From Pseudoalteromonas byunsanensis (lineage in GTDB: Bacteria; Pseudomonadota; Gammaproteobacteria; Enterobacterales; Alteromonadaceae), in assembly GCF_001854475.1 (NCBI RefSeq), contig NZ_MNAN01000018.1, forward strand, positions 172,864-236,863: DNA of 64,000 bases. The letters are read 5' to 3'. The translations under genes were made by a program, and so were the position numbers. How positions within the stretch are numbered: the stretch's first letter is position 1; every line of letters begins with the position of its first letter. The notes under the pieces were generated by a model. The model saw only the letters and a program-made list of their open reading frames with translations. It did not search any database and was not told where the DNA came from. This document shows positions 16,728 through 27,400 of the stretch, piece by piece.

Positions 16728-19700
16728 GCAACTGCCTTTTTATGAAAGTCTTCAATCATAGCATCGATTAGTTTCAAACGCTCTTGACTATTTTTCTCTT
16801 CTATCGCAAAGCGTAGTTTATTTGCGCCTTCCATTTTATATACACGCGGATTGCTTTGTATCAAAGCAATGATGAACGTTGGGTTAACCTTGGTCGTTGC
16901 ATTGAATTCAAAGTATCCCCCTTTAACATTTGCTTCTATTTTGCTGATCCCAAGCTCATTTGCTTTGAGTTTGAGTTCTTGCACTTTAAAAAGGTTTTTT
17001 GCTGCATCAGGAAGCAGGCCGAATCTATCGATTAGTTCAACTTGAAGTTCATCCAGTTCTTGGTGGTCTTTGGTGCTTGCAATACGCTTATACATACTTA
17101 AACGCATATTAACGTCAGGAATATAGTCATCAGGTAATAGAGCCGGTATTTTTAAATCAACGTCAGTGTGTTGCTGCAATAAATTATCTAACGTTGGTTC
17201 TTTGCCATCTTTAAGTGCCTGGACAGCTTGCTCCAGCATTTCCATGTATAAAGTAAAGCCAACAGTTTGCATTTGACCACTTTGGTCATCACCAAGCAAT
17301 TCTCCGGCGCCACGGATCTCAAGATCGTGTGTCGCAAGCGCAAAACCAGCACCAAGGTCTTCGAGAGACTCGATAGCTTGTAAGCGTTTAACCGCATCTT
17401 TGGTTAAGGTTTGGCTGTTTCTAGTCAGTAAATATGCATAGGCTTGATGGTGGCTACGACCAACTCGACCTCTAAGTTGATGCATTTGTGCTAAACCTAG
17501 CTTATCAGCTCTATCCATAATGATGGTGTTGGCGGTGGGAATATCAATGCCAGTTTCAATGATGGTCGTACACACTAAAACATTGTATTTTTGATGGTAA
17601 AACTCGCTCATTAAATGTTCAAGGTCACGCTCTCGCATTTGTCCGTGAGCAATCGCAACATTTGCTTCTGGAACGAGAGATGTTATTTCACTGGCAGTTT
17701 TGTCTATTGTTTCTACATTGTTATGTAAGAAATAGACCTGACCACCACGCTTAATTTCACGTAATATAGCTTCTCGAATAAGTTCATCATTACGTTCTTT
17801 AACAAACGTTTTAACCGCTAAGCGTTTTGCTGGTGGAGTTGCGATAATGGATAAGTCGCGCATACCACTCATGGCCATGTTGAGCGTACGGGGGATAGGA
17901 GTTGCAGTAAGCGTTAAGATATCAACATCTGCGCGAAGCTGTTTAATTTTTTCTTTTTGACGAACTCCAAAGCGGTGCTCCTCATCGACGATAAGTAATC
18001 CTAAATCTTTGAACTTAATGTTCTCTTGAATGAGCTTATGGGTTCCAATAACAATATCTACCTGACCGTTTGCCAGTTTGTCTAAGGTATCTTTTTGCTC
18101 TTTAGTACTGTTAAAGCGCGACAATACCCCCACTTGAACAGGCAGGTCGGCAAAGCGGTCTTTAAAGTTTTCATAATGTTGCTGGGCTAGCAAAGTGGTT
18201 GGTACCAATACGGCAACTTGTTTGTTGTCATTGATAGCAGCAAACGCGCCTCGCATTGCTACCTCTGTTTTACCAAATCCAACATCGCCACATACTAGTC
18301 GATCCATGGCTTGGTTAGACTGCATATCAGCCAATACAGCTTCTATGGCATTGCGCTGGTCATCGGTTTCCTCAAAAGGAAAGCTATTTGCAAAGTCACG
18401 ATATAGTGCCCCGTCGAGTTTAAAAGCGTAGCCTGGTTTACTTTGGCGTTTTGCGTAAATATCAAGCAACTCCGCGGCGACGTCTCTTACTTTTTCAGCG
18501 GCTCTGCGTTTAGCTTTTTCCCATACATCAGAACCTAGCTTGTGTAATGGAGCCGACGCTTCTTCACCACCAGAATAGCGGCTGAGCATGTGCAAAGCGG
18601 AGACGGGGACATATAATTTAGCGTCATTTGCGTAGGTGATAGTAACGAACTCAGTAGCAACACCTGCAGCATCAATGGTTTGTAATCCTAAATAGCGGCC
18701 TACACCGTGATCTAGATGAACAATAGGTTGGCCTTCTTTTAGCTCCGCCAGATTACGAATAAGTGCATCTTGCCCTTGCTCATACTTATGTTTTCTGCGT
18801 CGTCGCTGAGAAACTTTAACGCCTAGTAACTCTTGCTCTGTGATGATGCTCAGTGCAGGCTTGTTGTCCTGATTTGAGGCGGATAAAAATACGCTTTGTT
18901 CAAGCGGGCTTACTATTAATCCAACATCAGCTTTGCTAGCTATAAAATCCGCGAAATCGTTAAACTCTTTGAGTTTAAGGCCGGTTGGTTTGAGTAATGT
19001 CAGCAGCGATTCGCGGCGACCATCAGACTCAACGCTAAAAATTACCCGTGCTTTTTGTTTCTTTTGCTCGGCAATATAGGTGAGAATTTTGCTATATGGT
19101 TCTGCAAGTTTATGATCGATACGTATGTCGAACAACTCACTAGCAGATAGGTTAGTGTGACCTGCTTTGGTACCTAGTTTGGCCTGACTAAGCCTAATTC
19201 GACCATAGCGATTGAAATGACTGTATAGTTCTTCAATTGGTTGATAGAGCTTTGCGGGTTCTAACAGTGGCCTTAATGGGTCTACGCGGCGATTTTCATA
19301 GCGTTTCTCTACGTCGTGCCAAAAGCTTTGTGCTGCATGTTCAATATCGCCTAAATGCATTATTGTGGTGTTATCAGGTAGATAGTCGAATATGGTTGCA
19401 AGTTGCTCATAAAACAGAGGCAAGTAGTATTCAATACCCGAAGGCCAATTACCTTTTGTCACCTGCATATAAATAGAGTCTTTTTCGGCACTTGCGCCGA
19501 AAGCTTGTCTATAACTGACCCTAAACCGCTCGATATCAGCATCATTTGTTGGAAACTCATGAGCTGGCAGCAAGTCAATCTCATCAACTTTGTCGCTGGA
19601 GCGCTGTGTTTCAATATCGAATAAACGAATACTATCGAGCTCATCATCAAAAAAATCGAATCGATAGGGGTGTTGGCTACCCATAGGGAATAGGTCAACT

Positions 19701-20212
19701 ATCGAACCCCTAACTGCAAACTCCCCATGTTCCATAACTTGTTGCACGTGGCGGTAACCAGACTCACTTAAAGCTGACTTTAATTGCTGTGCGTCTATCA
19801 CATCTCCTACTTTGTACTTTAATGCACTACCGTAGATGAAAGCGGGAGGTGCGGTACGAAGCATTAGGGTCGATACTGGAACAATCAAGACACTGCTACT
19901 TTGGTGCTTTAAAGCATTGAGCGTGGCTAGGCGTTGAGAAATAATATCCTGATGAGGAGAGAAGTGATCATATGGTAATGTTTCCCAATCGGGAAAAATC
20001 ATCACTGAGCGATCTTGCAACAAATATCCCAGCTCAGTTTCTAAGCGCAGTGCCGAAGGGGTATCTGGGGTAACAATCACAACTAGCTCGGGGTGTTTTG
20101 CAATGCCTTCGCTTAGCGCGACACTCAAGCCACTACCACTGAGTTGGCCCCAGTGGATTTTATCGGTGGTGTTTTTTACCCAAGGTAATTCGCTCCAATG
20201 CGCTAACGCCAT
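16724..20212 (-). CDS. mfd: Transcription-repair coupling factor Mfd
   Basis: This full-length Mfd of 1162 residues removes RNA polymerase stalled at DNA lesions and recruits UvrA. It has the N-terminal UvrB-like homology module, then the RNA polymerase-interacting domain around residue 480 (GQPIVHLDHGVGRYLGLQ). The RecG-like translocase has Walker A GDVGFGKTE near residue 640 and the DEEH box near residue 743. The helicase motifs TATPIPRTL and QLRGRVGRSHHQAYAYLL are present, and a C-terminal TRCF domain completes the protein. It is followed by csiV with a four-base overlap. Confidence 0.97.
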   Translation of the reverse strand: MALAHWSELPWVKNTTDKIHWGQLSGSGLSVALSEGIAKHPELVVIVTPDTPSALRLETELGYLLQDRSVMIFPDWETLPYDHFSPHQDIISQRLATLNALKHQSSSVLIVPVSTLMLRTAPPAFIYGSALKYKVGDVIDAQQLKSALSESGYRHVQQVMEHGEFAVRGSIVDLFPMGSQHPYRFDFFDDELDSIRLFDIETQRSSDKVDEIDLLPAHEFPTNDADIERFRVSYRQAFGASAEKDSIYMQVTKGNWPSGIEYYLPLFYEQLATIFDYLPDNTTIMHLGDIEHAAQSFWHDVEKRYENRRVDPLRPLLEPAKLYQPIEELYSHFNRYGRIRLSQAKLGTKAGHTNLSASELFDIRIDHKLAEPYSKILTYIAEQKKQKARVIFSVESDGRRESLLTLLKPTGLKLKEFNDFADFIASKADVGLIVSPLEQSVFLSASNQDNKPALSIITEQELLGVKVSQRRRRKHKYEQGQDALIRNLAELKEGQPIVHLDHGVGRYLGLQTIDAAGVATEFVTITYANDAKLYVPVSALHMLSRYSGGEEASAPLHKLGSDVWEKAKRRAAEKVRDVAAELLDIYAKRQSKPGYAFKLDGALYRDFANSFPFEETDDQRNAIEAVLADMQSNQAMDRLVCGDVGFGKTEVAMRGAFAAINDNKQVAVLVPTTLLAQQHYENFKDRFADLPVQVGVLSRFNSTKEQKDTLDKLANGQVDIVIGTHKLIQENIKFKDLGLLIVDEEHRFGVRQKEKIKQLRADVDILTLTATPIPRTLNMAMSGMRDLSIIATPPAKRLAVKTFVKERNDELIREAILREIKRGGQVYFLHNNVETIDKTASEITSLVPEANVAIAHGQMRERDLEHLMSEFYHQKYNVLVCTTIIETGIDIPTANTIIMDRADKLGLAQMHQLRGRVGRSHHQAYAYLLTRNSQTLTKDAVKRLQAIESLEDLGAGFALATHDLEIRGAGELLGDDQSGQMQTVGFTLYMEMLEQAVQALKDGKEPTLDNLLQQHTDVDLKIPALLPDDYIPDVNMRLSMYKRIASTKDHQELDELQVELIDRFGLLPDAAKNLFKVQELKLKANELGISKIEANVKGGYFEFNATTKVNPTFIIALIQSNPRVYKMEGANKLRFAIEEKNSQERLKLIDAMIEDFHKKAVA

Positions 20213-20237
20213 TGATCACTCCTGTTTTGTTTTTTAT

Positions 20238-21128
20238 TTAGTCACGATAGATTTTGCAAAGATCTTGGTACTGGTCAATGCGGCGATCACGTAGATACGG
20301 CCAAATTCGGCGTACAGATTCACTGCGGCCCTGATCAATTTCGACCACTAGTGTTTGTTCTTGCGTTTCACTGGCGTGAACTAGCATTTCCCCCTGAGGA
20401 CCTGCTACAAATGAATTCCCCCAAAATTGAATGCCTTCACTTTGGGCACTTGGGTCCTGCTCGTGACCTACACGATTGACGCTTATGACCGGTACGCCGT
20501 TGGCAACCGCATGGGCGCGCTGTGAAATGATCCATGCATCACGTTGACGAATTTGTTCATCTTGATCATCTCTTGGATCCCAGCCGATAGCGGTAGGGTA
20601 GATAAGCACTTCAGCACCAGCCATAGCCATCAATCTTGCAGCCTCAGGGAACCATTGATCCCAACAGACAAGTACGCCCAACTTACCTACAGAGGTTTGA
20701 ACTGGTGTAAAGCCAAGGTCGCCAGGTGTAAAATAGAATTTTTCGTAAAAGCCTGGGTCATCAGGAATGTGCATCTTGCGATATTTTCCTGCAATCGTTC
20801 CGTCACGCTCTAGTATGACTGCTGTGTTGTGGTACAAGCCGGTGGCGCGCTTTTCAAACAAAGAGGTGACGATAACAATGTCTAACTCTTTTGCTAGCGC
20901 TCCGTACAGGTTCGTACTTGGCCCGGGAATGGTCTCTGCTAAGTCAAATAAATCAGTGTCTTCTGTTTGGCAAAAGTACAGGCTACGATGAAGCTCTTGT
21001 AGTACTACAAGTTTTGCACCTTGTTTAGCTGCGTCGCGAATGCCTTGCACTGTTTTTTCAGTGTTTTGCTCTAAGTTATTGCTGTTGGTATGTTGTACCA
21101 TACCCACTTTAAGTATTTGTGAACTCAT
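20238..21128 (-). CDS. aguB: N-carbamoylputrescine amidase
   Basis: This nitrilase-superfamily enzyme of 296 residues hydrolyses N-carbamoylputrescine to putrescine. The catalytic triad is visible: Glu in VVLQELHRSLYF, Lys in YRKMHIPDDPGFYEKFYF and Cys in GVLVCWDQWFPEAARLM. The HIPDDPGFYEKFYF and CWDQWFPEAAR blocks are characteristic of AguB. It starts three bases after the stop codon of aguA, so the two enzymes of agmatine degradation form one operon. Confidence 0.96.
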   Translation of the reverse strand: MSSQILKVGMVQHTNSNNLEQNTEKTVQGIRDAAKQGAKLVVLQELHRSLYFCQTEDTDLFDLAETIPGPSTNLYGALAKELDIVIVTSLFEKRATGLYHNTAVILERDGTIAGKYRKMHIPDDPGFYEKFYFTPGDLGFTPVQTSVGKLGVLVCWDQWFPEAARLMAMAGAEVLIYPTAIGWDPRDDQDEQIRQRDAWIISQRAHAVANGVPVISVNRVGHEQDPSAQSEGIQFWGNSFVAGPQGEMLVHASETQEQTLVVEIDQGRSESVRRIWPYLRDRRIDQYQDLCKIYRD

Positions 21129-21131
21129 GGC

Positions 21132-22175
21132 TTAATCCTGTTTTAAAAAACCACGTGGCAGTTGCATTGTAATACAATGTAGACTGCCGAATTGATGGAT
21201 AATAGGCAGGCAATTTATGCCAATAACGGTATGTTGTGGATACGCGCTTTGCACCTGAGATAAGGCGAGTGCGTCTTGTTCATCATTATACACAGGCACT
21301 AACACTGTTGAGTTAATGATTAGGTAATTGGCATAGGTTGCTGGCAATCTATCACCATCGTCATTAAATACCGCTTTTGGCCATGGTAGAGGGATCAACT
21401 TGTATGCATCACCAGTGGGTGTTTTAAAGCTCTGCAATTGTTTTTCCATGGCCTCTAATGCAGGGAAATGCTCATCGCTCTGATCATCACATTTTACATA
21501 AACCAAGGTGTTCTCGGGTGCAAAGCGAACTAAGGTGTCAATGTGGCTATCTGTGTCATCTCCTGCTAAATAACCATGATCAACCCATAAAAAATGACTT
21601 GCTCCTAGCTGCTCTTTTAGCAGTGACTCTATTGCTTGTTTGTCATATGCAGGATTTCTATTTGGGTTCAAAAGGCACTCAGAGGTTGTTAACAAGGTGC
21701 CATGTTCATTCATTTCGACACCACCACCTTCAAGAACAAAGTCCATCGCTTGGTACTGGTTATTGGCGTTTGAAAGTTCGCTGACCACCTTTGCATTAAT
21801 CGCATTATCTAACTGAGCTTCAAACTTGTTGCCCCAACCATTAAATATATAATCTTTAATGCATAATTGTCCTTGGTCGTCGGCACAGGTAAGTGGGCCG
21901 TGATCTCTTGCCCATGTATCATTACATGGTGCAACGACAAATATCACTTTTGATAAATTGACATCCGCATTGTTTAACAATGCGCTGATGTGTGTTTTTA
22001 ACTGCTCATTGTGGGCCACGATTACAACATATTGTAACTGACTAATGTGTTGACAAAGGGTGACATACACAGGTTCAACGCTTGCAAGTATGCTTGCCCA
22101 GTCGGTATCTTTGTGAGGCCAGGTGAGCATCACAGCATCCTGTGGCGCCCATTCAGGTAGAAGTCTAAAGCTCAT
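21132..22175 (-). CDS. aguA: Agmatine deiminase
   Basis: This guanidino-group-modifying enzyme of 347 residues converts agmatine to N-carbamoylputrescine and ammonia, feeding AguB. It begins RLLPEWAPQDAVMLTWPHKDTDW, which is typical. It carries the substrate-binding WARDHGP block, the FVLEGGGVEMN motif, the conserved WVDHGYLAGDDTDSHID segment and the C-terminal nucleophile Cys in SLHCITMQLPRG. No other polyamine gene is adjacent. Confidence 0.96.
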   Translation of the reverse strand: MSFRLLPEWAPQDAVMLTWPHKDTDWASILASVEPVYVTLCQHISQLQYVVIVAHNEQLKTHISALLNNADVNLSKVIFVVAPCNDTWARDHGPLTCADDQGQLCIKDYIFNGWGNKFEAQLDNAINAKVVSELSNANNQYQAMDFVLEGGGVEMNEHGTLLTTSECLLNPNRNPAYDKQAIESLLKEQLGASHFLWVDHGYLAGDDTDSHIDTLVRFAPENTLVYVKCDDQSDEHFPALEAMEKQLQSFKTPTGDAYKLIPLPWPKAVFNDDGDRLPATYANYLIINSTVLVPVYNDEQDALALSQVQSAYPQHTVIGINCLPIIHQFGSLHCITMQLPRGFLKQD

Positions 22176-22229
22176 GATTAAACACTAATAAATAACTAAG
22201 CCGTTAGTTTATCATTGTGTCATGAACTG

Positions 22230-22829
22230 TCAGCTATTTTGTTCTTTATTCTGATCTGATTGACGTTTTTTTAACTGGCGAGTTTGTGCATGAAGGCTCG
22301 CGCGTACGACTAGTTCCTGATCTTCATCGCGGATTTTTGTAAACGCGATGGTGTGCTGAAAGGTGTTATCTTCGCCACTCTTGACGTCGATCACCTCACA
22401 GTAACAATAAATTGCCGCGGCTTCTTGTCGTAAAAATAGCTTGGTTCTAAGTTGAGTTCCAAGGGGGTAAGTTGTGCTTGATGTAAAGCGAATACCACCA
22501 CCACCGTATGAGTCGCAGTAGATATTGTCTTCATCAGGTTGTTCTGTGGCCAGAATGTGGCTCATGATGAGATCTATTTTGCGAGACTGAGCTTGTAAAA
22601 AAGTCGCAAGATCTGTGGCGATATCACCAAGGCTGCGTAATGGGCTGAGCATTTTATGGTCCAGCTCTTTCATTTCATTGGCGAGTTTAAACAATGCAGG
22701 GATTTTTTCCTCAAGCTCAGACACCGTAGCGGGTACTTCATCATGACTGACCTCTTTGAGGTTGACTTGATTTGCGTCGTCTACCTGAAAGTATTGTTCA
22801 AAGTTTTCGAGAAGTTGCTGCTTATTCAT
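22230..22829 (-). CDS. PilZ-like domain protein
   Basis: This cytoplasmic protein of 199 residues has a helical N-terminal half (residues 1-100, with a possible coiled coil around LATFLQAQSRKIDLIMSH). The C-terminal beta-barrel segment contains YCDSYGGGGIRF and TTYPLGTQLRTKLFLRQEAAAIYCYCEVI. That resembles the PilZ layout, with a variant of the DxSxxG motif. The leading RxxxR motif of c-di-GMP-binding PilZ domains is not evident, so ligand binding is doubtful. It is a single gene with its own promoter region. Confidence 0.6.
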   Translation of the reverse strand: MNKQQLLENFEQYFQVDDANQVNLKEVSHDEVPATVSELEEKIPALFKLANEMKELDHKMLSPLRSLGDIATDLATFLQAQSRKIDLIMSHILATEQPDEDNIYCDSYGGGGIRFTSSTTYPLGTQLRTKLFLRQEAAAIYCYCEVIDVKSGEDNTFQHTIAFTKIRDEDQELVVRASLHAQTRQLKKRQSDQNKEQNS

Positions 22830-22999
22830 AACACGACCATATTGGCGTTTTATTTAATATTAACGGGTTAGCGCTAAAAACGCCATAGTGTTGCTATTAC
22901 ACGGGTAAAAAGTGCTTTTAAAAAGACAAAAATATTTGTATAAATACACCTTTGTAATAATAATGTATTAAATTGTTGCGTAATGATTAAATTTTATAG

Positions 23000-23617
23000 G
23001 TGATTTATATGGACATAATAGAAGCAGATCCGCAAGCACTGACCGCCGCTTTGTCCTTACCAGAAAATCTAAAAATAAGAAATGCGACCTTAGCAGACTT
23101 AGAAGAAATGGCTAAAGTAACCCATGCAAGTTGGCAACAGGCGTTTAACCCATTTTTACCTCAAGATGTGTTGGACAGGGGCACACATGAATTCTTCCAA
23201 AAGATCTGGTTATCGATTATCAATAAGCCAAAAGAGAATACCGCACTTGTGATTAGCAATGGGCGTCATATTGTGGCGTGTGGTGCAAGTGGTAAGTATC
23301 GTACTGCCCACAACCCGGTTAGTCGACGCGTTTGTAAAATAAAGGCTGGAGAGCTATATCGAGGTTATGTATTACCCGATCATCAAAATAAAGGGCTGGG
23401 TCAAGCATTACTCAAAGCGCGCCTATTAAAACTCTATGAGCAAGGCTATCAGCGGGCGTATACATGGATCTACGCTAAAAACGAACAGGCTCGTGCCTTT
23501 TATGAAAAACACGGTGCGGTCAGTTTAGACAGCGCGTTGGGGTTGACGATGAATCGCTATCCTTTTGAAGAAGTTTGCTATGGGATTGAAGTGAATAGTG
23601 TTTTTCATGATTTATAA
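23000..23617 (+). CDS. GNAT-family N-acetyltransferase
   Basis: This 205-residue protein has a GNAT fold: LKIRNATLADLEEMAKVTHASWQQAF at the N-terminus, then a central beta strand. The acetyl-CoA-binding loop RGYVLPDHQNKGLGQALLKARL has the Q/RxxGxG/A motif, and the C-terminal YAKNEQARAFYEKHGAV is the usual motif B. An insertion of about 40 residues around IINKPKENTALVISNGRHI is slightly unusual. The ATG at 23009 is the internal alternative to the longer start. Substrate is unknown and the gene stands alone. Confidence 0.85.
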   Translation: MIYMDIIEADPQALTAALSLPENLKIRNATLADLEEMAKVTHASWQQAFNPFLPQDVLDRGTHEFFQKIWLSIINKPKENTALVISNGRHIVACGASGKYRTAHNPVSRRVCKIKAGELYRGYVLPDHQNKGLGQALLKARLLKLYEQGYQRAYTWIYAKNEQARAFYEKHGAVSLDSALGLTMNRYPFEEVCYGIEVNSVFHDL

Positions 23618-23835
23618 TTTGGTGTAATTGACTGTAATGAAAAATGGTCAAAATTTGTAACCAAAATGTACATTGTGTGTTGATATTTGTTTGGAGTGTG
23701 GATATTCTATGCTCGTTCGGTTGAATGAATAATTCACTGTACGCTATTTAGGTAAATATATAATTCGCTCATTGGTGTGATGTGCGATAATTGATTTACT
23801 TACTTGTTGAATGTTAAATATTTTAAGGATAAAAA

Positions 23836-24363
23836 ATGACTATACATCGCGTAGAAGTTGTTGTTGATTGTGAAGCAGTTGAAAATGGTGCTCCTGGAAG
23901 CCGTGCAGTAAATATGTATGCATCGCAAGACATCGTGCTTAGTAACTCACAAGGCTCTTTTGAGTTAAGTATCCGTGTAGACAATGATGATATCATCCGT
24001 TGGAGCGCATTTCCTAAAGTAGTTCAACCTGAAGGTAGTAATGAGAACTACTCTGTTATCATCGATGCTGAGCATGATTGGAATAATAATACGCTATTGA
24101 AAGACTGGACCGCTTACCAAGGTAATATGCCAGTTTATGTGTACGAGCAAGATGCAATCCCAATGAGACAAGATCAGCGCGTAAATATTGAACGCCAAAC
24201 AGCTTATCAGCCATTTGTTCAAGCTAATGCGACGTTACCAGGGCGTCCAAACCCAGGTGTTTCGCAAACTGAAGCGTATACTTTCTATGTAAAAGTATAC
24301 AAAGGCACTGAGTTAATCAAAGAGATTAACTGGGACCCGTTTGTGACTGTTGTTCAACCATAA
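23836..24363 (+). CDS. PixA/AidA-type inclusion body family protein
   Basis: This 175-residue soluble beta-rich protein has the layout of the PixA/AidA family, known from methionine-rich inclusion proteins of Xenorhabdus and quorum-regulated AidA of Burkholderia. Recognisable parts are DNDDIIRWSAFP near residue 50, VIIDAEHDW near residue 77 and YTFYVKVYKG near the end. It lacks the methionine richness of PixA itself. AAGGAT precedes the ATG and a strong bidirectional terminator follows. Function is unknown in most members. Confidence 0.65.
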   Translation: MTIHRVEVVVDCEAVENGAPGSRAVNMYASQDIVLSNSQGSFELSIRVDNDDIIRWSAFPKVVQPEGSNENYSVIIDAEHDWNNNTLLKDWTAYQGNMPVYVYEQDAIPMRQDQRVNIERQTAYQPFVQANATLPGRPNPGVSQTEAYTFYVKVYKGTELIKEINWDPFVTVVQP

Positions 24364-24390
24364 CGGTTACTTAAAGATTTTACAGACTTT

Positions 24391-24415
24391 AAAAGGCGGC
24401 ATTTTGCCGCCTTTT
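24391..24415. terminator. Bidirectional terminator
   Basis: AAAAGGCGGC (24391-24400) pairs perfectly with GCCGCCTTTT (24406-24415) around ATTTT. It has T-runs on both strands and lies between the convergent PixA-like and RND transporter genes. Confidence 0.9.
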
Positions 24416-24421
24416 AAGTTT

Positions 24422-27400
24422 TTATGCTAACCCTTCTTTGGTATCAACATGTTCCTTCTTATGTTGCTCGGCTATTTCTTGCGCTAACTCTTCTCTCGAG
24501 CGTTTTTCAGTGATTTGTCTATTGGTTAACCAGAAAAAGAACAAAGGTACGAAAAAGACAGCTAAGAAAGTAGCGGCCATCATGCCACCCATCACACCTG
24601 TGCCAACACTATGCCTAGCGCCAGCTCCTGCCCCGGAGCTTAGTACAAGCGGTACTACACCCAGAATAAAAGCCAGAGAGGTCATAATGATAGGCCTGAA
24701 CCTTAATCGAGCTGCTTCCAGTGCAGCTGCGCTTGCGCTCCAGCCTTGTTGGTGTTTCATCAGTGCATACTCAACAATCAAAATAGCGTTTTTACTGGCT
24801 AGGCCCAATAGCGTGACGAGTCCAATTTGGAAATAGACATCATTAGTTAAACCTGCAACCCAAATTGATACCAACGCCCCAAATGTTCCAAAGGGAAGGG
24901 CAAGTAAGACGGAAAATGGCAGTGACCAACGTTCATACAATGCCGCGAGAATTAAAAATACCATGATCACAGCCAGCCCCAACGCAAGCCCTGTGGTACC
25001 GGAACTTTGCTTTTCTTGATAGGCTGAACCTGTCCAGTCATAGCTCATATCGATTGGTAATACTTGACGCGCGATACGTTCCATTTCTGCGATAGCTTGT
25101 CCTGAACTATACCCTGGGGCTGCTTCGCCGAGTAGTTTCACCGCTGACAAATTGTTATAGCGTTCGAGGCTTTCTGGGCCACGGCTATACTCAATATCTG
25201 TGAAGGCTGAAATTGGTACCATATCGCCTTTATTATTCTTAACATAAATACGACCAACGTCTTCTGGTGTCATTCTAAACTCGGCTTCTGCTGAGAGAAG
25301 CACCTGCCATGCTCGACCAAATTTATTAAAGTCATTGACGTAATAGGTTCCTAAGTTGGCAGCCAATGCGTTAAAAGCACTATTAATATTGACTCCCATG
25401 GCTCTAGCTTGCTCTCTGTCCATATGAACTTTAAGTTGCGGAGCATCAGGACGCCAAAGGGTTTGCAAACTGGCAAGGACTGGGCTTTTTTGTGCCTCTG
25501 CCATCAACAACTGCATTCCTTGCTTAAGTTTTTCTGGTCCACCGGCACCTTTATTTTGTAGGTACACTTCGAAGCCACCTGTATTTCCAAGTCCGAAAAT
25601 AGCTGGCGGGTTAAATGCCAGCACCAAAGCTTCATTAATATGTGCTGTTTTCATGTATAGCTCGCCAACTAGAGATTTAGCGTCTATTTCTCGCTCATCC
25701 CAATGTTTTTGAGTCACAAACAAAGTTGCAGCGCTGTTTTTATAGCCATTGCCAATAAAGTCAAAGCCAGTGAATGCGACCACATTTTCATTTGCTGGGT
25801 TTGACTGAACGGCTGCTATTACTTCGTCTACTACCTTGGCCGTGCGCTGCAAAGATGAACCATCGGGCAAGAATATAGCGGAAATATAGAATCCTTGGTC
25901 TTCATCTGGAACCAATGAGCTAGGTGTATTTTTCCACAGCGTACCAGTAATGGCTATCATACCCGCGACTAATATAAAGCCTAATAAGCCTCGTCTGACC
26001 ATAAAGCTAACTGTACTAACATAACGGCTTGTAATCATTGTAAAAAAGTTATTGAACCAGACAAAGAATCCAGCGGTTTGTTTGTGTTCATGTTTGAGTA
26101 TGAGTACACACAGTGCCGGTGTCATGGTCAGTGCAACAACGCCCGATAAACTCACAGAGATTGAGATTGTGATGGCAAATTGGCGGAATAACTCACCGGT
26201 TAAGCCGCCAAGAAACGCGATGGGCACAAATACAGAGCAAAGTACCAAAACGATAGCAACAACGGGGCCGCTTACTTCTTGCATAGCTTGAATTGCTGCC
26301 TCACGTGCACTGAGGTGCTTTTCGTGCATGATGCGTTCGACATTTTCCAGAACCACAATCGCATCGTCGACCACGATACCGATTGAAAGCACCATCCCAA
26401 ATAGGGTTAAAGTGTTAATAGAATAGCCAAGCATATACATTCCAGCGAATGTGCCAAGTAGTGATACAGGCACCGCTAAAGTTGGGATCAGTGTGGCACG
26501 CCAATTCTGTAAAAACAGGTACACGACCAGAAATACTAAAACCATTGCTTCACCCAAGGTTTTAAGCACTTCACGGATTGAAACCTCGACAAAACGCGTG
26601 GTGTCATAAGCATTTAAGTGAGACAAGCCGATTGGGAATTGGGTTTTTAGTTCATCAATGGTTTGGTTAACTTGATCAGCAACATCTAAGGCATTAGCAC
26701 CAGGTTGTAAGAAAATTCCTAGCAGTACTGCTTGTTTGCCATTAATGGTACCCGCAAAATTGTAATCTTTAGAGCCTAGCTCAACACGGGCAATATCTTT
26801 TAAACGCAGGTTAGAACCATCGGGGTTAACGCGAATCAGAATGTCTTCAAACTCTTGTGCGGTGGACAAGCGTCCCTGTGCAGTTACACTGTAAACTAGC
26901 TCTTGAGCGTGTTCTGATATAGGTGGGGCGCCAATTTGGCCAGCCGCATACTGGGAGTTTTGTTCTCTAATTGCGCCTGTGACTTCTTCAACGGTCACCC
27001 CCAACTGACTCATAACGTCAGGACGAAGCCAGATACGCATTGCATAGTCTTTGGCACCGAAAATTTGCACATTAGTTGTGCCTGGAATACGTTTTATCTT
27101 ATCGAGCACGTTCATGGTTACGTAGTTGGAGGTCCATAAACTTGTGCGGGAGTTATCCGGCGAGTAAAATGCGTGAACTTGTAAAAAACTTGATGAGCCC
27201 TTTGCGACGACAACGCCTTGCCGACGTGTTTCTTCGGGTAATCTTGCTTCAACTTGTTTGACGCGATTATTGACGTTAACAGCAGCTTGGTCCACATCAG
27301 TGCCAATTTCAAATGTTACCATGATGGTGGTAACACCCGAACTGGTACTGGTTGAACTCATATACATCATGCCCTCAACACCAGTAATTGCATTCTCGAT

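Noticed and set aside
24438..24836. Long open frame antisense to the RND transporter gene
   Set aside because: It mirrors the coding frame of a certain gene and has no independent support.
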